A stretch of DNA of 64,000 nt, taken from the NCBI GenBank assembly GCA_040219575.1, contig JAVJSD010000127.1, forward strand, positions 20,847-84,846, in the 5' to 3' direction. The notes beneath the pieces are model-generated. The model saw only the letters and a program-made list of their open reading frames with translations, was not told where the DNA came from and did no database searches. The DNA comes from JAVJSD01 sp040219575. Lineage in GTDB: Bacteria; Planctomycetota; Planctomycetia; Pirellulales; Pirellulaceae. Below are positions 17,612-26,919 of the stretch, in pieces. The position numbers and the translations under genes are program-made. Every line of letters starts with the position of its first letter. Position 1 is the first letter of the stretch.

Positions 17612-17925
17612 CGCCCATCAGCGCCCTGGTGCTGCAGACGTCTCTCAACCGTTGCCGAAGGTTTGCTCGGCGCGGCAATTGACTTGCCTTCGCTTGTCCG
17701 CCGTAGTACGTTCGAATCGCGAGCCGCCCGCTTGGCTAAAATGCCGGTCGCGGAACTTGCCGATCAACGGGTGGACGCGCCAAGCCCAAGTCCGGGCTTG
17801 GGAAATTTCATGGGAATCCGTGCACCTGCAAGGCGGCGGGGTGCTCGCGGTCGCTCGCCCATCTTGCGTTCAAGTTGAATTGGCAGGTGGGCGTTTTCCC
17901 TCGTCCCCAAGCAGGTAAAGAAACG
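17612..17925. other. 314-bp intergenic region
   Basis: It lies between two genes in the same direction. TTGACT at 17678 and TAGTAC at 17703 resemble -35 and -10 boxes, but their 19-base spacing is long, so I do not call a promoter. No gene or clear terminator is seen. Confidence 0.45.
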
Positions 17926-20865
17926 ATGCAAAACTTGTACATCTGCGCCCTGCTGGCGTGTCTTACGGCCGCCGTTTTTGTCGACCATTGCGGCGGCGCC
18001 GAACCCGGCGATTCTCCCGAGGGAGCGGCGAAGTTTCCCGACGCGATGTCGCCGCGGGACTCGCTGGCGGCGATTCGCGTGACGGCGGGACTGCGGGTGG
18101 AATTGATCGCCGCCGAACCGCTCGTCGCGGATCCGATCGACGTCGCCTTCGGGCCGGACGGTCGTGTGTGGGTGGTCGAGATGGGGGACTATCCGCTGGG
18201 CGTGGACGGCAACGCCGGCGGGCGCGTCCGATTTCTGACCGACTCCAACGGCGACGGCAATCTCGACCAGTCGACCTTGTTCCTCGACGGCCTCAACTTC
18301 CCCACCAGCGTCGCGCCTTGGCGCGACGGCGTGCTGGTCACCGCCGCGCCGGACCTGTTGTTCGCGAGAGACACCGACGGCGACGGTCGGGCCGACACAA
18401 CGCGCGTGCTCTATACGGGCTTCGGCGAAGGCAACCAACAGCACCGCGTGAATGGACTGCAATGGGGACTCGACAACTGGATCCACGTCGCCAACGGAGA
18501 CAGCAACGGCGTGATCGTCTCCAAGAAGACGGGCCAGAAGGTCGACATCAGCGGACGCGATCTGCGGATTCGGCCCGACTCGGGAGAACTGGACCCGCTC
18601 AGCGCTCGCACCCAGTACGGCCGCCATCGCGACGACTGGGGGAACTGGTTTGGATGCAGCAATTCGCGACCCGCCTGGCATGTGGCATTGGCCGATCACT
18701 ATCTGCGCCGCAACCGGCATTTCGTCCCGCCCGATCCCGCGGTGCACATTTCGGAAACGCCCGGCGCCGCCCGGATCTATCCCGCCAGCAAAACGCTGGC
18801 GCGTTTCAACGACGCGGCGCGAGCTGATCGCTTTACGTCGGCATGTGGGCACATGATCTACCGCGACGAGCGACTGGGGGCGCAGTTCGCCGGCAATTCG
18901 TTCGTCTGCGAGCCGGTTCACAACCTGGTGCATCGTGAGATCGTCGAGGCCGACGGCGCGACGTTCCACTCGCATCGACCGGCGGCCGACGCCGAGCGCG
19001 AATTCTTCGCTTCCGCCGACAACTGGACCCGACCGACCAACATTCGCCTGGCGCCCGACGGTTCGCTGTGGGTGGTCGATATGTATCGCCTGGTGATCGA
19101 ACATCCGCAATGGATTCCGGAGGCCTGGCAAGCGAAGGTCGATCTGCGGGCCGGCGCCGACATGGGGCGCATCTATCGCATCTCTCGCGCCGGCGACGAT
19201 CACGAGGAGAAGTTCGCCATGCCGCGGCTCGATCGGTTGAGTACGGACGACTTGGTCAGGGCGCTCAACAGCCCCAACGGCTGGCGGCGCGACATGGTCC
19301 AGCAGTTGTTGTTGTGGCGGGCCGAGGAGAAAGCCGGGCCGCCGCTGGCGAAGTTGGCGGCGGACGGCCGGCGGCCGCAGACGCGGCTGCAAGCGTTGTG
19401 CACGCTCGACGGCCTCGATGCGATCACGGTGGAAGTGCTGCTTGATGCGCTGAAGGATCCGCATCCGGGCGTCCGCCGGCACGCCATTCGGTTGAGCGAA
19501 ACCTGGAGAGAGCGGTTTCCACAACTTACCTCCGCGGCGCTCCAACTCGTCGACGATCCCGATCCCCAAGTGCAGATGCAGCTGGCGTACAGCCTGGGCG
19601 AGTGGAGCGGCGCGGCGGCGTCCGCGGCGCTCGCCAAGCTGCTCATGCGACATGAGAACGATCCCTATCGCTTTGCCGCGGCGGTCAGTTCGCTCGACGA
19701 GCGGAAGATCGGCCCGGTGCTCGACATCGTCTTGAGCGAGTCTCGCCAGCGGAGCACCCATCAAATCGCCCTGTTGCAGGTGGTGCGGTTGGCGCTGTTG
19801 ATGGGCGACGACGACGTGGTGCGCCGGACCGTCGACGCGATGACGCAACGGGCCGACGGAAAGCTGGCCGAATGGCAATTGCAGGCGTTGGCCGACATGC
19901 GGGAATCTCTGACCACGATTCGTAAGAAACTGGATGCTGACGCCCAGACGCGTCTCCAACAGGTGTTTCAACAAGCACGGGCCGTCGCAAATGACGACTC
20001 GGCTACGGAAACCGACCGGCTGACGGCGATCCCGCTGCTGGCCGTCGAGGCGGAGCACCGCAACGACGACCTGAACCTGCTCAGCGAGTTGCTGCTGCCG
20101 CAGAACGCTCCGGTCCTCCAGCAGGCGGCGCTGGAGAGCCTGGCGCAGGTCAACAGCGCGCGGCCTGCCGAACTGCTGCTCGAGCATTTCGCCGCCGCCA
20201 CGCCTCGCCTGCGTGCGCAGATCGTCGACGTATTGCTCAGTCGTAACGCCTGGATCGAACGACTGCTGGCGTCCCTCGCCGACGGACGCATTCAGTCCCG
20301 TCAATTGAGCGCCAGTCATCGCCAGTTGCTGGTGACGCATCGCAATCGCACGGTGCGAGAGCGGGCCGAGGAACTGTTGGCCGACACCCTCAGCGCCGAT
20401 CGCCAGGCGATCGTCGCCAGTTACCGCGACGCACTGCGGGAGTCGGGCGACATGGAGCGAGGGCGGAAGGTCTTTCGCAAGAACTGCAACGTCTGCCATC
20501 GTTTGGAGAACGACGGTCACCAGGTCGGTCCCGATCTGGCGGGGCTCAAGAATCCCACGCCGGAAGCGATGTTGGTCGCCATCCTCGATCCGAATCAGGC
20601 GGTGGAGGATCGCTATCTGCAATACACGGCCGTCACCGTGCGGGGACGCATTTTCAGCGGCATGCTGGCGGCCGAGACCGGCGCCAGCATCACGCTCGCC
20701 GGCCCCGAGGGGAAACGCCACGACATCCTCCGCGGCGACATCGAACAGCTCACCAGCAGCGGCAAGTCGCTCATGCCCGACGGTATGGAAAAGCAACTCA
20801 CGCCGCAGGATCTTTCCGATCTGTTCGCCTACCTGGCCGACAACCAGAACGAGCGTGAGAGGTAA
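17926..20865 (+). CDS. PVC-type heme-binding CxxCH protein with beta-propeller and HEAT repeats (paralogue 1)
   Basis: A 979-residue exported protein with signal peptide MQNLYICALLACLTAAVFVD. Residues 45-430 form a six-bladed sugar/sorbosone-dehydrogenase-like propeller (DGRVWVVEMGDYP, DTDGDGRADTTRVLYTGF, APDGSLWVVDMYR). About 440-800 are HEAT-like helical repeats. The C-terminal c-type cytochrome has heme ligands C854, C857 and H858 (NCNVCHR), followed by a GxxLAG-type segment with a distal methionine. This architecture is characteristic of Planctomycetes and Verrucomicrobia and is thought to oxidise carbohydrates or pass electrons in the periplasm; the substrate is unknown. ATG 17926 precedes the signal peptide. 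A paralogue lies at 51605-54625. Confidence 0.92.
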   Translation: MQNLYICALLACLTAAVFVDHCGGAEPGDSPEGAAKFPDAMSPRDSLAAIRVTAGLRVELIAAEPLVADPIDVAFGPDGRVWVVEMGDYPLGVDGNAGGRVRFLTDSNGDGNLDQSTLFLDGLNFPTSVAPWRDGVLVTAAPDLLFARDTDGDGRADTTRVLYTGFGEGNQQHRVNGLQWGLDNWIHVANGDSNGVIVSKKTGQKVDISGRDLRIRPDSGELDPLSARTQYGRHRDDWGNWFGCSNSRPAWHVALADHYLRRNRHFVPPDPAVHISETPGAARIYPASKTLARFNDAARADRFTSACGHMIYRDERLGAQFAGNSFVCEPVHNLVHREIVEADGATFHSHRPAADAEREFFASADNWTRPTNIRLAPDGSLWVVDMYRLVIEHPQWIPEAWQAKVDLRAGADMGRIYRISRAGDDHEEKFAMPRLDRLSTDDLVRALNSPNGWRRDMVQQLLLWRAEEKAGPPLAKLAADGRRPQTRLQALCTLDGLDAITVEVLLDALKDPHPGVRRHAIRLSETWRERFPQLTSAALQLVDDPDPQVQMQLAYSLGEWSGAAASAALAKLLMRHENDPYRFAAAVSSLDERKIGPVLDIVLSESRQRSTHQIALLQVVRLALLMGDDDVVRRTVDAMTQRADGKLAEWQLQALADMRESLTTIRKKLDADAQTRLQQVFQQARAVANDDSATETDRLTAIPLLAVEAEHRNDDLNLLSELLLPQNAPVLQQAALESLAQVNSARPAELLLEHFAAATPRLRAQIVDVLLSRNAWIERLLASLADGRIQSRQLSASHRQLLVTHRNRTVRERAEELLADTLSADRQAIVASYRDALRESGDMERGRKVFRKNCNVCHRLENDGHQVGPDLAGLKNPTPEAMLVAILDPNQAVEDRYLQYTAVTVRGRIFSGMLAAETGASITLAGPEGKRHDILRGDIEQLTSSGKSLMPDGMEKQLTPQDLSDLFAYLADNQNERER

Positions 20866-21278
20866 TGTTCATGGAAAATGCCTGTTGTCGTGCCAGCGGG
20901 GCACTCTTGCGCACCGAAGGTGCATGGCAGGTCAGCCCTGGGCAAGTTTGCGCAGCAAACGCCGCCCAGGGTTGAGAGTTCGATGGCCTTGCGGCACGCT
21001 GAAGGCGTGCGGTGGTCGAGCGGCCACGCCAGGGCGACTCACGGCAGGGCGACTCACAAGGAGAAACGCGACGGCCAATTTCTCGCCAAGCCGCTTGCCG
21101 CACGCCCTCGGCGTGCCCATGTTGTTGGGCCGCCGTACCCAGGGCGGCACTCGCGGCGCTCGTTTGCCCAGGGCTGACCTGCCAGGCACCTTCGGTGCGG
21201 AAGATGCAGGTTGGCGGCCATGCTACGGAAATACACCCGGACGTTGCGAACGTCCAGCGACTGACGAATCAACCGAGA
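20866..21278. other. 413-bp intergenic region made largely of one inverted repeat
   Basis: The spacer between a plus-strand and a minus-strand stop is mostly an imperfect 100-bp inverted repeat, listed separately. No gene is supported. Confidence 0.7.
20909..21200. repeat. Long imperfect inverted repeat with nested hairpins (family PAL3)
   Basis: The left arm (20909-21012) and right arm (21098-21200) are reverse complements with scattered differences. Both contain GCACCGAAGGTGC, then TGGCAGGTCAGCCCTGGGCAA, split here as TGGCAGGTCA and GCCCTGGGCAA, and end with GCACG-(C)nn-CGTGC hairpins (GCACGCTGAAGGCGTGC on the left, GCACGCCCTCGGCGTGC on the right). The outermost GCACCGAAGGTGC is itself a 5-bp palindrome. 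About 85 bases separate the arms. It sits between convergent genes and could form a large cruciform. Confidence 0.85.
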
Positions 21279-21869
21279 TTAAGTCGATTCCACGGCGGCC
21301 TGCCGGCGAAAGAGGCGGCTCAGCAAACGCCAGGCGAATCGCCCCAAAACGACGACCAGAACGGCCGACACGACCACCGCCAGCAGCGGCGCGACGATCG
21401 CCAGCAACGAGAGCAGCACCGCCGACACCCATTCGCCCGTGGCCACCACCGCGTTGCCCAGTCCGGCGGTGAAGCCGGTCGAAAGCGTCCGCACGCCGGC
21501 CGTCCCCAAGCTGATCACACCGGCCGAACCGCCGCCGGCGATGACCGCCACCGACCACTTCAGCAGGGGATCGACCTCCACGGCGCTGGCCGCCACCACC
21601 AATACCCCCGCCGCCACGGCGGTCGGGGAAGAGATGCTGTCCAGCAAATTGTCGAGCCAGGGAATGTAGTACGCACCGATTTCCAGCGCCGTGGCGATCC
21701 CCAACGCCGTCGCCGCCGGCCAGGTCGCCAGCCACTCGAAGCCTTCCGAGGGCGGCATCCAGCCCAGCAGCCCGGCAACGCTGGCGATCAACAGCGGCAC
21801 GAACACGCGGAAGCCGCACGACGCCGCCAGGCCGATGCCCACGGCGAGAGCCAGAATGGTTTCGTACAT
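21279..21869 (-). CDS. DUF4126 family membrane protein
   Basis: A 196-residue integral membrane protein with five or so hydrophobic segments (ILALAVGIGLAASCGFRVFV, AAGVLVVAASAVEV, LLSLLAIVAPLLAVVVSAVL). It matches DUF4126, a widespread family of unknown function with the signature GFRVFVPLL near the start. A short basic tail (RFAWRLLSRLFRRQ) is probably cytoplasmic. It starts at ATG 21869. It is a single gene, convergent with the cytochrome gene and divergent from the PQQ-like propeller gene. Confidence 0.88.
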   Translation of the reverse strand: MYETILALAVGIGLAASCGFRVFVPLLIASVAGLLGWMPPSEGFEWLATWPAATALGIATALEIGAYYIPWLDNLLDSISSPTAVAAGVLVVAASAVEVDPLLKWSVAVIAGGGSAGVISLGTAGVRTLSTGFTAGLGNAVVATGEWVSAVLLSLLAIVAPLLAVVVSAVLVVVLGRFAWRLLSRLFRRQAAVEST

Positions 21870-22280
21870 GGTGGGTTCCCCCCGGGGGAAAGGTCGGCAG
21901 TTCGTCGACGAACTCTACCTTGCCGCAAGGAGTAATTCGCCCGCCGACCCCATTTCTTGGCGGCCCCCCTTGTGATTTCTCGGGCCTGTATCTATAGAAA
22001 TACTTAGAGAATTTGTGAAGAGTTGGCGACGCCCGCGTGCGGCGCCGGCGGTCCGTCGCCGATACGCCCGGGCGCCACGGCGCCCGGGCGTCCACAGGAC
22101 GGGGACCGGCTCATTTTTCGGCGACGATTCGCCTGCTGCAAGCAAGGCGTGATCGCCGAAGATTGTGCCTGTCCGTCTGTCTTGCTGTTGTGCAGCGTCA
22201 TGTTTCTCGTCGAAGGCCGTGGTCCTTCGAACGATGCCGACAGTCGTTTGGTTGGCTTCTTGTCGCCCTGGAGAATCGCC
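21870..22280. other. 411-bp divergent intergenic region
   Basis: It lies between the DUF4126 and PQQ-like gene starts. It holds one strong 13-bp palindrome and an AT-richer segment at 21985-22020 (CTATAGAAATACTTAGAGAA) that may contain promoters, though no confident -35/-10 pair could be chosen. Confidence 0.5.
22064..22091. repeat. Perfect 13-bp palindrome
   Basis: Arms ACGCCCGGGCGCC and GGCGCCCGGGCGT flank a two-base spacer AC. The stem is entirely GC-rich apart from its ends. It lies about 190 bases before the PQQ-like gene start, without a U-tract, so it is not a typical terminator. Confidence 0.85.
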
Positions 22281-24536
22281 ATGATTCTGCGTCGCGAGGC
22301 GATCTGCGGATCGCCGGTGGGTGCGCTGGTCGTGTTGTTGTCGGCGGTCGTCGTCCCCTTGTTCACGGTCTCTGGGAGCCTCGCAACTGTCTCGGCCCAG
22401 GACTGGCCCAGCTGGCGCGGTCCGACGCAAAACGGCGTCTCGCCGGAAACGAACCTCATCGACGCCTTCGATCCCGCTGGCGGCGAAGACAGCAATGTAC
22501 GCTGGATGCGGTCCGAACTGGCGGGCATCTCGACGCCGATCGTGATGCATGGCCGGCTCTACACGCTCTGCCGCAGCAACGTCGAGTCGCCCAAGGAAGG
22601 CGAGAAGGTCGTTTGCGCCGACGCCGCCACGGGCGAAGTGCTGTGGGAGAATCGCTTCAACGTCTACCTTAGCGATGTGCCGGCCGAACGCGTCGGTTGG
22701 TCGAACGTCGCCGGCGATCCCGTCACGGGCCGCGTCTACGCCCTGGGCGTGTGCGGACTGTTTCAGTGCCTCGACGGCCGAACCGGCAAGACGATCTGGT
22801 CGCGTTCGCTGTCCGAGGAGTTCGGCATGCTGACCACCTACGGCGGCCGCACCAACACGCCGGTGTTGTTCGAAGACCTGGTGATCATCAGCGGCGTGAC
22901 CACGGGCTGGGGCGAGACCGCCCGTCCCGCACACCGCCTGCTGGCGTTTGACAAGCGCGACGGCCGCCTGGTCTGGCTCAGCAGCACGCGGCTGCTTCCG
23001 GAGGACACCACCTACAGCACGCCGGTCGTCGCCACGCTCGACGGCCAAGCGGCGATCGTGCTGGGCGCCGGCGACGGCAGCGTCTACGCCATGCAGCCCC
23101 GCACGGGCCAGGTGATCTGGAAGTTCGACCTTTCCCGCCGCGGCATCAACACCTCGCCGGTCGTGGTCGGCGATCGGGTCTTCATCGGCCATAGCGAGGA
23201 GAACGTGCAAGGCACCAGCATGGGCGCGCTGGTGGCGATCGACGGCCGCGGCCGCGGCGACATCACCAAGACGAACGAGATCTGGCGCGTCGACGAGTTG
23301 ATGGTCGGCAAGAGTTCGCCGTTGGTCGTCGGCGGACGCCTCTACGCCGCCGAGGACTCCGGCGGGTTCCACGTGCTCGACGCCGCCACCGGTGAGCCGA
23401 TCGGGCGGTCGACGAAACTCGGCACCACCATGCGCGGCAGCCTGCTCTACGCCGACGGCAAGATCTACGCCTGCACCACCGGCGGCCGCTGGTGGATCTT
23501 CCAGCCGACCGAAGACGGCGTCCGCGCGCTCGATCGTCAGCGACTGCCGCTTGGCGATGAAGTTCAGGGCTCGCCGATTGCCGCCGGCGGCCGCGTCTAC
23601 TTGCCGACCACCAGCGGCATGTACTGCCTGGGGCGCGGCGATGCGTCGCCCGCCATCGCGACGCCGCCAGTCATCGCCACAGAAGCCGTTAAGGAAACCT
23701 CCAGCGGCGATTCCGTCGTGAAACACGCGCAACTGGTTCCCGCCGAAGTGCTCGTTCGCCCCGGGGAACAGGTGCAATACGAACTGCGGTTGTTCAACGC
23801 CCGCGGGCAGCTCGTTGGTTCGAGCAAAGCCCAGTACACCGTCGAGGGCGACGGAGCGATCAGCGACGCGGGCCTGTTTCAAGCCTCGTCGGAGACGCGG
23901 CACACGACCGCCGTCGTCGCCGCCGCCGTGCCGGGCAGCGACGTCGTCGCCCGGGCCCGCGTCAGAGTCGTGCCGCCGCTGCCGTGGACGTTCGATTTCC
24001 GCGACGGCGCCGTGCCGCCCACCTGGATCGGCGCCGACTACCGGCACGTCGTCCGCGAAGTCGACGGACAGCCGGCGCTGGTCAAGATTTCGACCATCCC
24101 CAAGGGAACCCGCAGCCAGTCGTGGATGGGGCCCGTGGACCTGTCGGACTACACCATCCAGGCCGACGTCCGCGGCGCCGAGCAGGACGGCAAGATGCCC
24201 GACATCGGCCTGATCGCGCAGCGCTACACGCTCGACCTGATGGGCGAGCACCAGCAACTGCAGATCCGCACCTGGCCGCCGCAACTGCGGATGGCCCAGA
24301 CGATCCCCTTCGCCTGGGAGCCGGGCGTGTGGTACACGATGAAGTTCCGCGCCGCGCTGGAAGACGGCCAGGCGGTGCTCCGCGGCAAAGTCTGGAAGCG
24401 CGGCGAGGCCGAACCGGCCGACTGGACGCTGACCGCGACCGACGCCGCCCCCAACCACACCGGCAGCCCCGGCCTGTTCGGCAACGCCAGCAACGCGGAA
24501 ATCACCCTCGACAATTTGAGCGTCACCCCGAATTAG
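22281..24536 (+). CDS. Secreted PQQ-like beta-propeller protein
   Basis: A 751-residue exported protein with an N-terminal signal region (ALVVLLSAVVVPLFTVSGSL). The propeller opens with DWPSWRGPTQNGVSPE, the usual start of planctomycete PQQ-like/BamB-like proteins, and shows several W-docking repeats such as DAATGEVLWENRF, DGRTGKTIWSRSL and QPRTGQVIWKFDL. The last 250 residues form an immunoglobulin-like and lectin-like beta domain (LVPAEVLVRPGEQVQYELR, YTIQADVRGAEQDGKMPDIG). Whether it binds PQQ or is a structural propeller is not decidable. ATG 22281 is chosen because it precedes the signal peptide. The frame is open further upstream only by chance. Confidence 0.9.
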   Translation: MILRREAICGSPVGALVVLLSAVVVPLFTVSGSLATVSAQDWPSWRGPTQNGVSPETNLIDAFDPAGGEDSNVRWMRSELAGISTPIVMHGRLYTLCRSNVESPKEGEKVVCADAATGEVLWENRFNVYLSDVPAERVGWSNVAGDPVTGRVYALGVCGLFQCLDGRTGKTIWSRSLSEEFGMLTTYGGRTNTPVLFEDLVIISGVTTGWGETARPAHRLLAFDKRDGRLVWLSSTRLLPEDTTYSTPVVATLDGQAAIVLGAGDGSVYAMQPRTGQVIWKFDLSRRGINTSPVVVGDRVFIGHSEENVQGTSMGALVAIDGRGRGDITKTNEIWRVDELMVGKSSPLVVGGRLYAAEDSGGFHVLDAATGEPIGRSTKLGTTMRGSLLYADGKIYACTTGGRWWIFQPTEDGVRALDRQRLPLGDEVQGSPIAAGGRVYLPTTSGMYCLGRGDASPAIATPPVIATEAVKETSSGDSVVKHAQLVPAEVLVRPGEQVQYELRLFNARGQLVGSSKAQYTVEGDGAISDAGLFQASSETRHTTAVVAAAVPGSDVVARARVRVVPPLPWTFDFRDGAVPPTWIGADYRHVVREVDGQPALVKISTIPKGTRSQSWMGPVDLSDYTIQADVRGAEQDGKMPDIGLIAQRYTLDLMGEHQQLQIRTWPPQLRMAQTIPFAWEPGVWYTMKFRAALEDGQAVLRGKVWKRGEAEPADWTLTATDAAPNHTGSPGLFGNASNAEITLDNLSVTPN

Positions 24537-24554
24537 ACGTTCCGAAGCCGTAGG

Positions 24555-24569
24555 TCAGGCACTGCCTGA
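24555..24569. repeat. Short palindrome after the PQQ-like gene
   Basis: Arms TCAGGC and GCCTGA with loop ACT, 19 bases past the stop of the PQQ-like gene. Preceded by GTAGG, like the PAL2 element at 45958. It has no U-tract. Confidence 0.45.
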
Positions 24570-24636
24570 AGGGCGCGGCGTGATCTCGGGCCGCAATGCG
24601 GCGGGCCAAGTCGGGGCCACCCTTCGTGCTTGGTCG

Positions 24637-24680
24637 CTTCAACAATCAACAATCGGCGTTCACCGTTTTGGTTGTTGAAG
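24637..24680. repeat. Inverted repeat CTTCAACAA / TTGTTGAAG
   Basis: A perfect 9-bp pair separated by 26 bases containing another AACAATC unit. A related CAACAATC hairpin lies at 36414-36503. It lies upstream of the enolase-superfamily gene. Confidence 0.6.
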
Positions 24681-24791
24681 TGAAAGACGGAAGAAGAAGG
24701 CACGTGCGGCGATCTCTCCACGCGCCGGTCGTCTCCAACTACACTGGAGGGCTCGCTTCGCACCGATCGCCCCACCCCGAAGAGACGCACC

Positions 24792-26174
24792 ATGGCCATC
24801 CTTCCCGACTCCCGCGCCCTGGCGACCCGACGTTCGTTTCTGGCGCTGGCCGCCGCGGGACTTTGCACGCGCCCCCTGTGGGCGAAGCCGAAACCGGCCA
24901 AGGGTCGGCAGTTCGAGATCGCCGACATCCGGCGGACCACGGTCAAGGTTCCCTTTCGTGAAACGCCGGCCCGGAACATGGACCGCGAGATTCCCCACTG
25001 GCGCTACTCCGAGATCTTCGAGGTCACGCTCAACAGCGGCCGGGTCGGCATCGGCGAGACGCTGCTGTTCTACACCTGGGGCGTGACCGAAGACCACGAC
25101 GTGCAGCGGGCCATGGGGCGCAACGCGGCGGAGTTGATGTGGGACGACTCGCTCGGCGCCGGCCTGCAGATGGCGCTGTTCGACGCGGTGGCCCGCACGA
25201 TGGACGTGCCGGTGCATCACCTGCTCGGCCGGCAGGTGCACCACGAGACGCCGCTGTCGTGGTGGAACATCGACACCTCGGCCGAGGACATGGCCGCCGA
25301 ATGCAAGCTGGCCTTCGACTCCGGCTACATGGCCTACAAGACCAAGGGCCGGCCCTGGTTCGATCTCTGGCGGCAGATGGACGCCGCGACGAAGGTTGTG
25401 CCGGCCGACTTCAAGATCGACATGGATTTCAACGACACGCTGCTCGACGCCGCGCGGGCCGAGCCGATTCTCGCCCGGCTGAGCGAGTACCCGCAGGTCG
25501 ACATCTTCGAGACGCCCATCTCGCAGTACCTGATCGACGACAACCGCCGCCTGTGCGAGGTGAGCGACGTGGCGATCGCCATGCATTACGGCCACCCCCG
25601 GGCCGACGTGCAGGTCCGCGAGCGGCTGTGCGACGGCTTTGTGGTCGGCGGCGGCGCAAGCGACCTGATGACGGCCGGTCACTTCGCCGGAACCAACGGC
25701 ATGCGGTTCTGGCTGCAATTGGTGGGCACCTCGATCACGGCGGCCTGGTCGCTGCACTTCGGCGCGGTGCTCAGCCACGCCACGTGGCCGGCGGTGAACT
25801 GCCATCAACTCTACGTCGAACCGCTGACCACCGAAGCGATCAAAGTCAAAGAAGGCGTCGCCCAAGTGCCCGACGGCCCCGGCCTCGGCTATGAACTCGA
25901 TCGCGCCGCGGTCGAGCGCTACCAGGTCGCCAAACCGCCGCGCCGCCCCGAACCGGCCCGGCTGATCGAAACCACCTGGCCCAACGGCCGCCGGATGTTC
26001 ATCGCCAACAACGGCCAAGTAAACTTCATGCTGACGGTCGCCCGCGAAGGCCGGATGCCCTTCTACGAAGACGGTGCGGAAACGCGGCTCGTGCCCAACG
26101 ACGGCAGCCGCGCGTGGAAAGAGAAGTACCAGCGCGCCCGCCGCGAACCGTTCATGGAACGGGCGAGACGTTAG
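24792..26174 (+). CDS. Tat-exported enolase-superfamily (mandelate racemase/muconate lactonizing-like) protein
   Basis: A 460-residue protein. TRRSFLALAAAGL near the N terminus is a twin-arginine signal. The rest is an enolase-superfamily capping domain plus barrel, as in sugar acid dehydratases and racemases. Catalytic-type lysines K183 and K185 (YKTKGR), metal ligands D210/D212 (KIDMDFND) and E240 (DIFETPI) are present. The third metal ligand, normally Glu or Asp about 25 residues after the second, falls at H265 (AIAMHYGHP). That change may alter chemistry or reduce activity. The substrate cannot be read from the sequence. The stop overlaps the convergent neighbour by 4 bp. Confidence 0.87.
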   Translation: MAILPDSRALATRRSFLALAAAGLCTRPLWAKPKPAKGRQFEIADIRRTTVKVPFRETPARNMDREIPHWRYSEIFEVTLNSGRVGIGETLLFYTWGVTEDHDVQRAMGRNAAELMWDDSLGAGLQMALFDAVARTMDVPVHHLLGRQVHHETPLSWWNIDTSAEDMAAECKLAFDSGYMAYKTKGRPWFDLWRQMDAATKVVPADFKIDMDFNDTLLDAARAEPILARLSEYPQVDIFETPISQYLIDDNRRLCEVSDVAIAMHYGHPRADVQVRERLCDGFVVGGGASDLMTAGHFAGTNGMRFWLQLVGTSITAAWSLHFGAVLSHATWPAVNCHQLYVEPLTTEAIKVKEGVAQVPDGPGLGYELDRAAVERYQVAKPPRRPEPARLIETTWPNGRRMFIANNGQVNFMLTVAREGRMPFYEDGAETRLVPNDGSRAWKEKYQRARREPFMERARR

Positions 26175-26842
26175 TCTTTGGTGGATCGTACGGGTTCTTG
26201 CCTCTGCGGGGCATTGTGGCGGCGACGCACCCGGCGACAAACAGCAACACTGTTCGATCGCCTCACCGTCAACACGACAGCCATTCCCACGGCGACGACC
26301 AGGAAGACCGAAACCATGGCCAGCAGCGCCACGTTGCTGGAGTCGGCCAAGGGCGCGACATCGACGCCGGCATCCCGCAACTCCCTCGTGCCCACATCCG
26401 AGACGCGTTCGATGCCGAACCAGGGATCGACCAGATCAACCGCGTGCGCGGATTCTCCGTCCGTGTTCCGCTTGAGATAGACGATCAGCAGTTCGTCGGA
26501 GCGGAGATTGACGTCGTGCTGCGGGCCTTCGAAATCCTTCTCCCAGCGAAACTTCACAATCGCTGGACCGCGGGCGGCGGCGACTTTGCCCCGCATGGCG
26601 TCGCCCTCGAGAACGCACTCGATGTGAAGCGTGAAGACGTAGCGCCAAGGCTTATCCGCATCGGGCGCCTCCAAGTTGACGACTCTCCCCGCGACGATCC
26701 AATCCGCCTGCTCGACCAGCTTTTCGGTTCGAACAGCGACCGTCGCCGGCAAGCTGGCCGGCGCCGACATGAGGACCAGCAGCGTCAACAAGATGTGGAT
26801 CCGGCGAATCATTTTGGTGGGTCGGGCGAGAAAGATGAGCAT
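26171..26842 (-). CDS. Secreted, C-terminally membrane-anchored protein, unknown
   Basis: A 223-residue protein with signal peptide (IRRIHILLTLLVLMSAPASL), a 130-residue beta-rich domain (VAVRTEKLVEQADWIVAGRV, DELLIVYLKRNTDG), a C-terminal transmembrane helix (VALLAMVSVFLVVAVGMAVV) and a basic tail. The 'adwIvaGrVv' start is seen in small secreted planctomycete proteins, but I know no function. ATG 26842 has a GGGGA Shine-Dalgarno; ATG 26812 is an alternative that still keeps the signal peptide. The stops of this gene and the enolase-like gene overlap head to head. Confidence 0.75.
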   Translation of the reverse strand: MLIFLARPTKMIRRIHILLTLLVLMSAPASLPATVAVRTEKLVEQADWIVAGRVVNLEAPDADKPWRYVFTLHIECVLEGDAMRGKVAAARGPAIVKFRWEKDFEGPQHDVNLRSDELLIVYLKRNTDGESAHAVDLVDPWFGIERVSDVGTRELRDAGVDVAPLADSSNVALLAMVSVFLVVAVGMAVVLTVRRSNSVAVCRRVRRRHNAPQRQEPVRSTKD

Positions 26843-26919
26843 GGCGGTTCCCCATGCACTTCGCCATCTTACCGTGTGGCGACAACCAACTCGACGAATT
26901 AGCCTGCTAGAATGGACTG

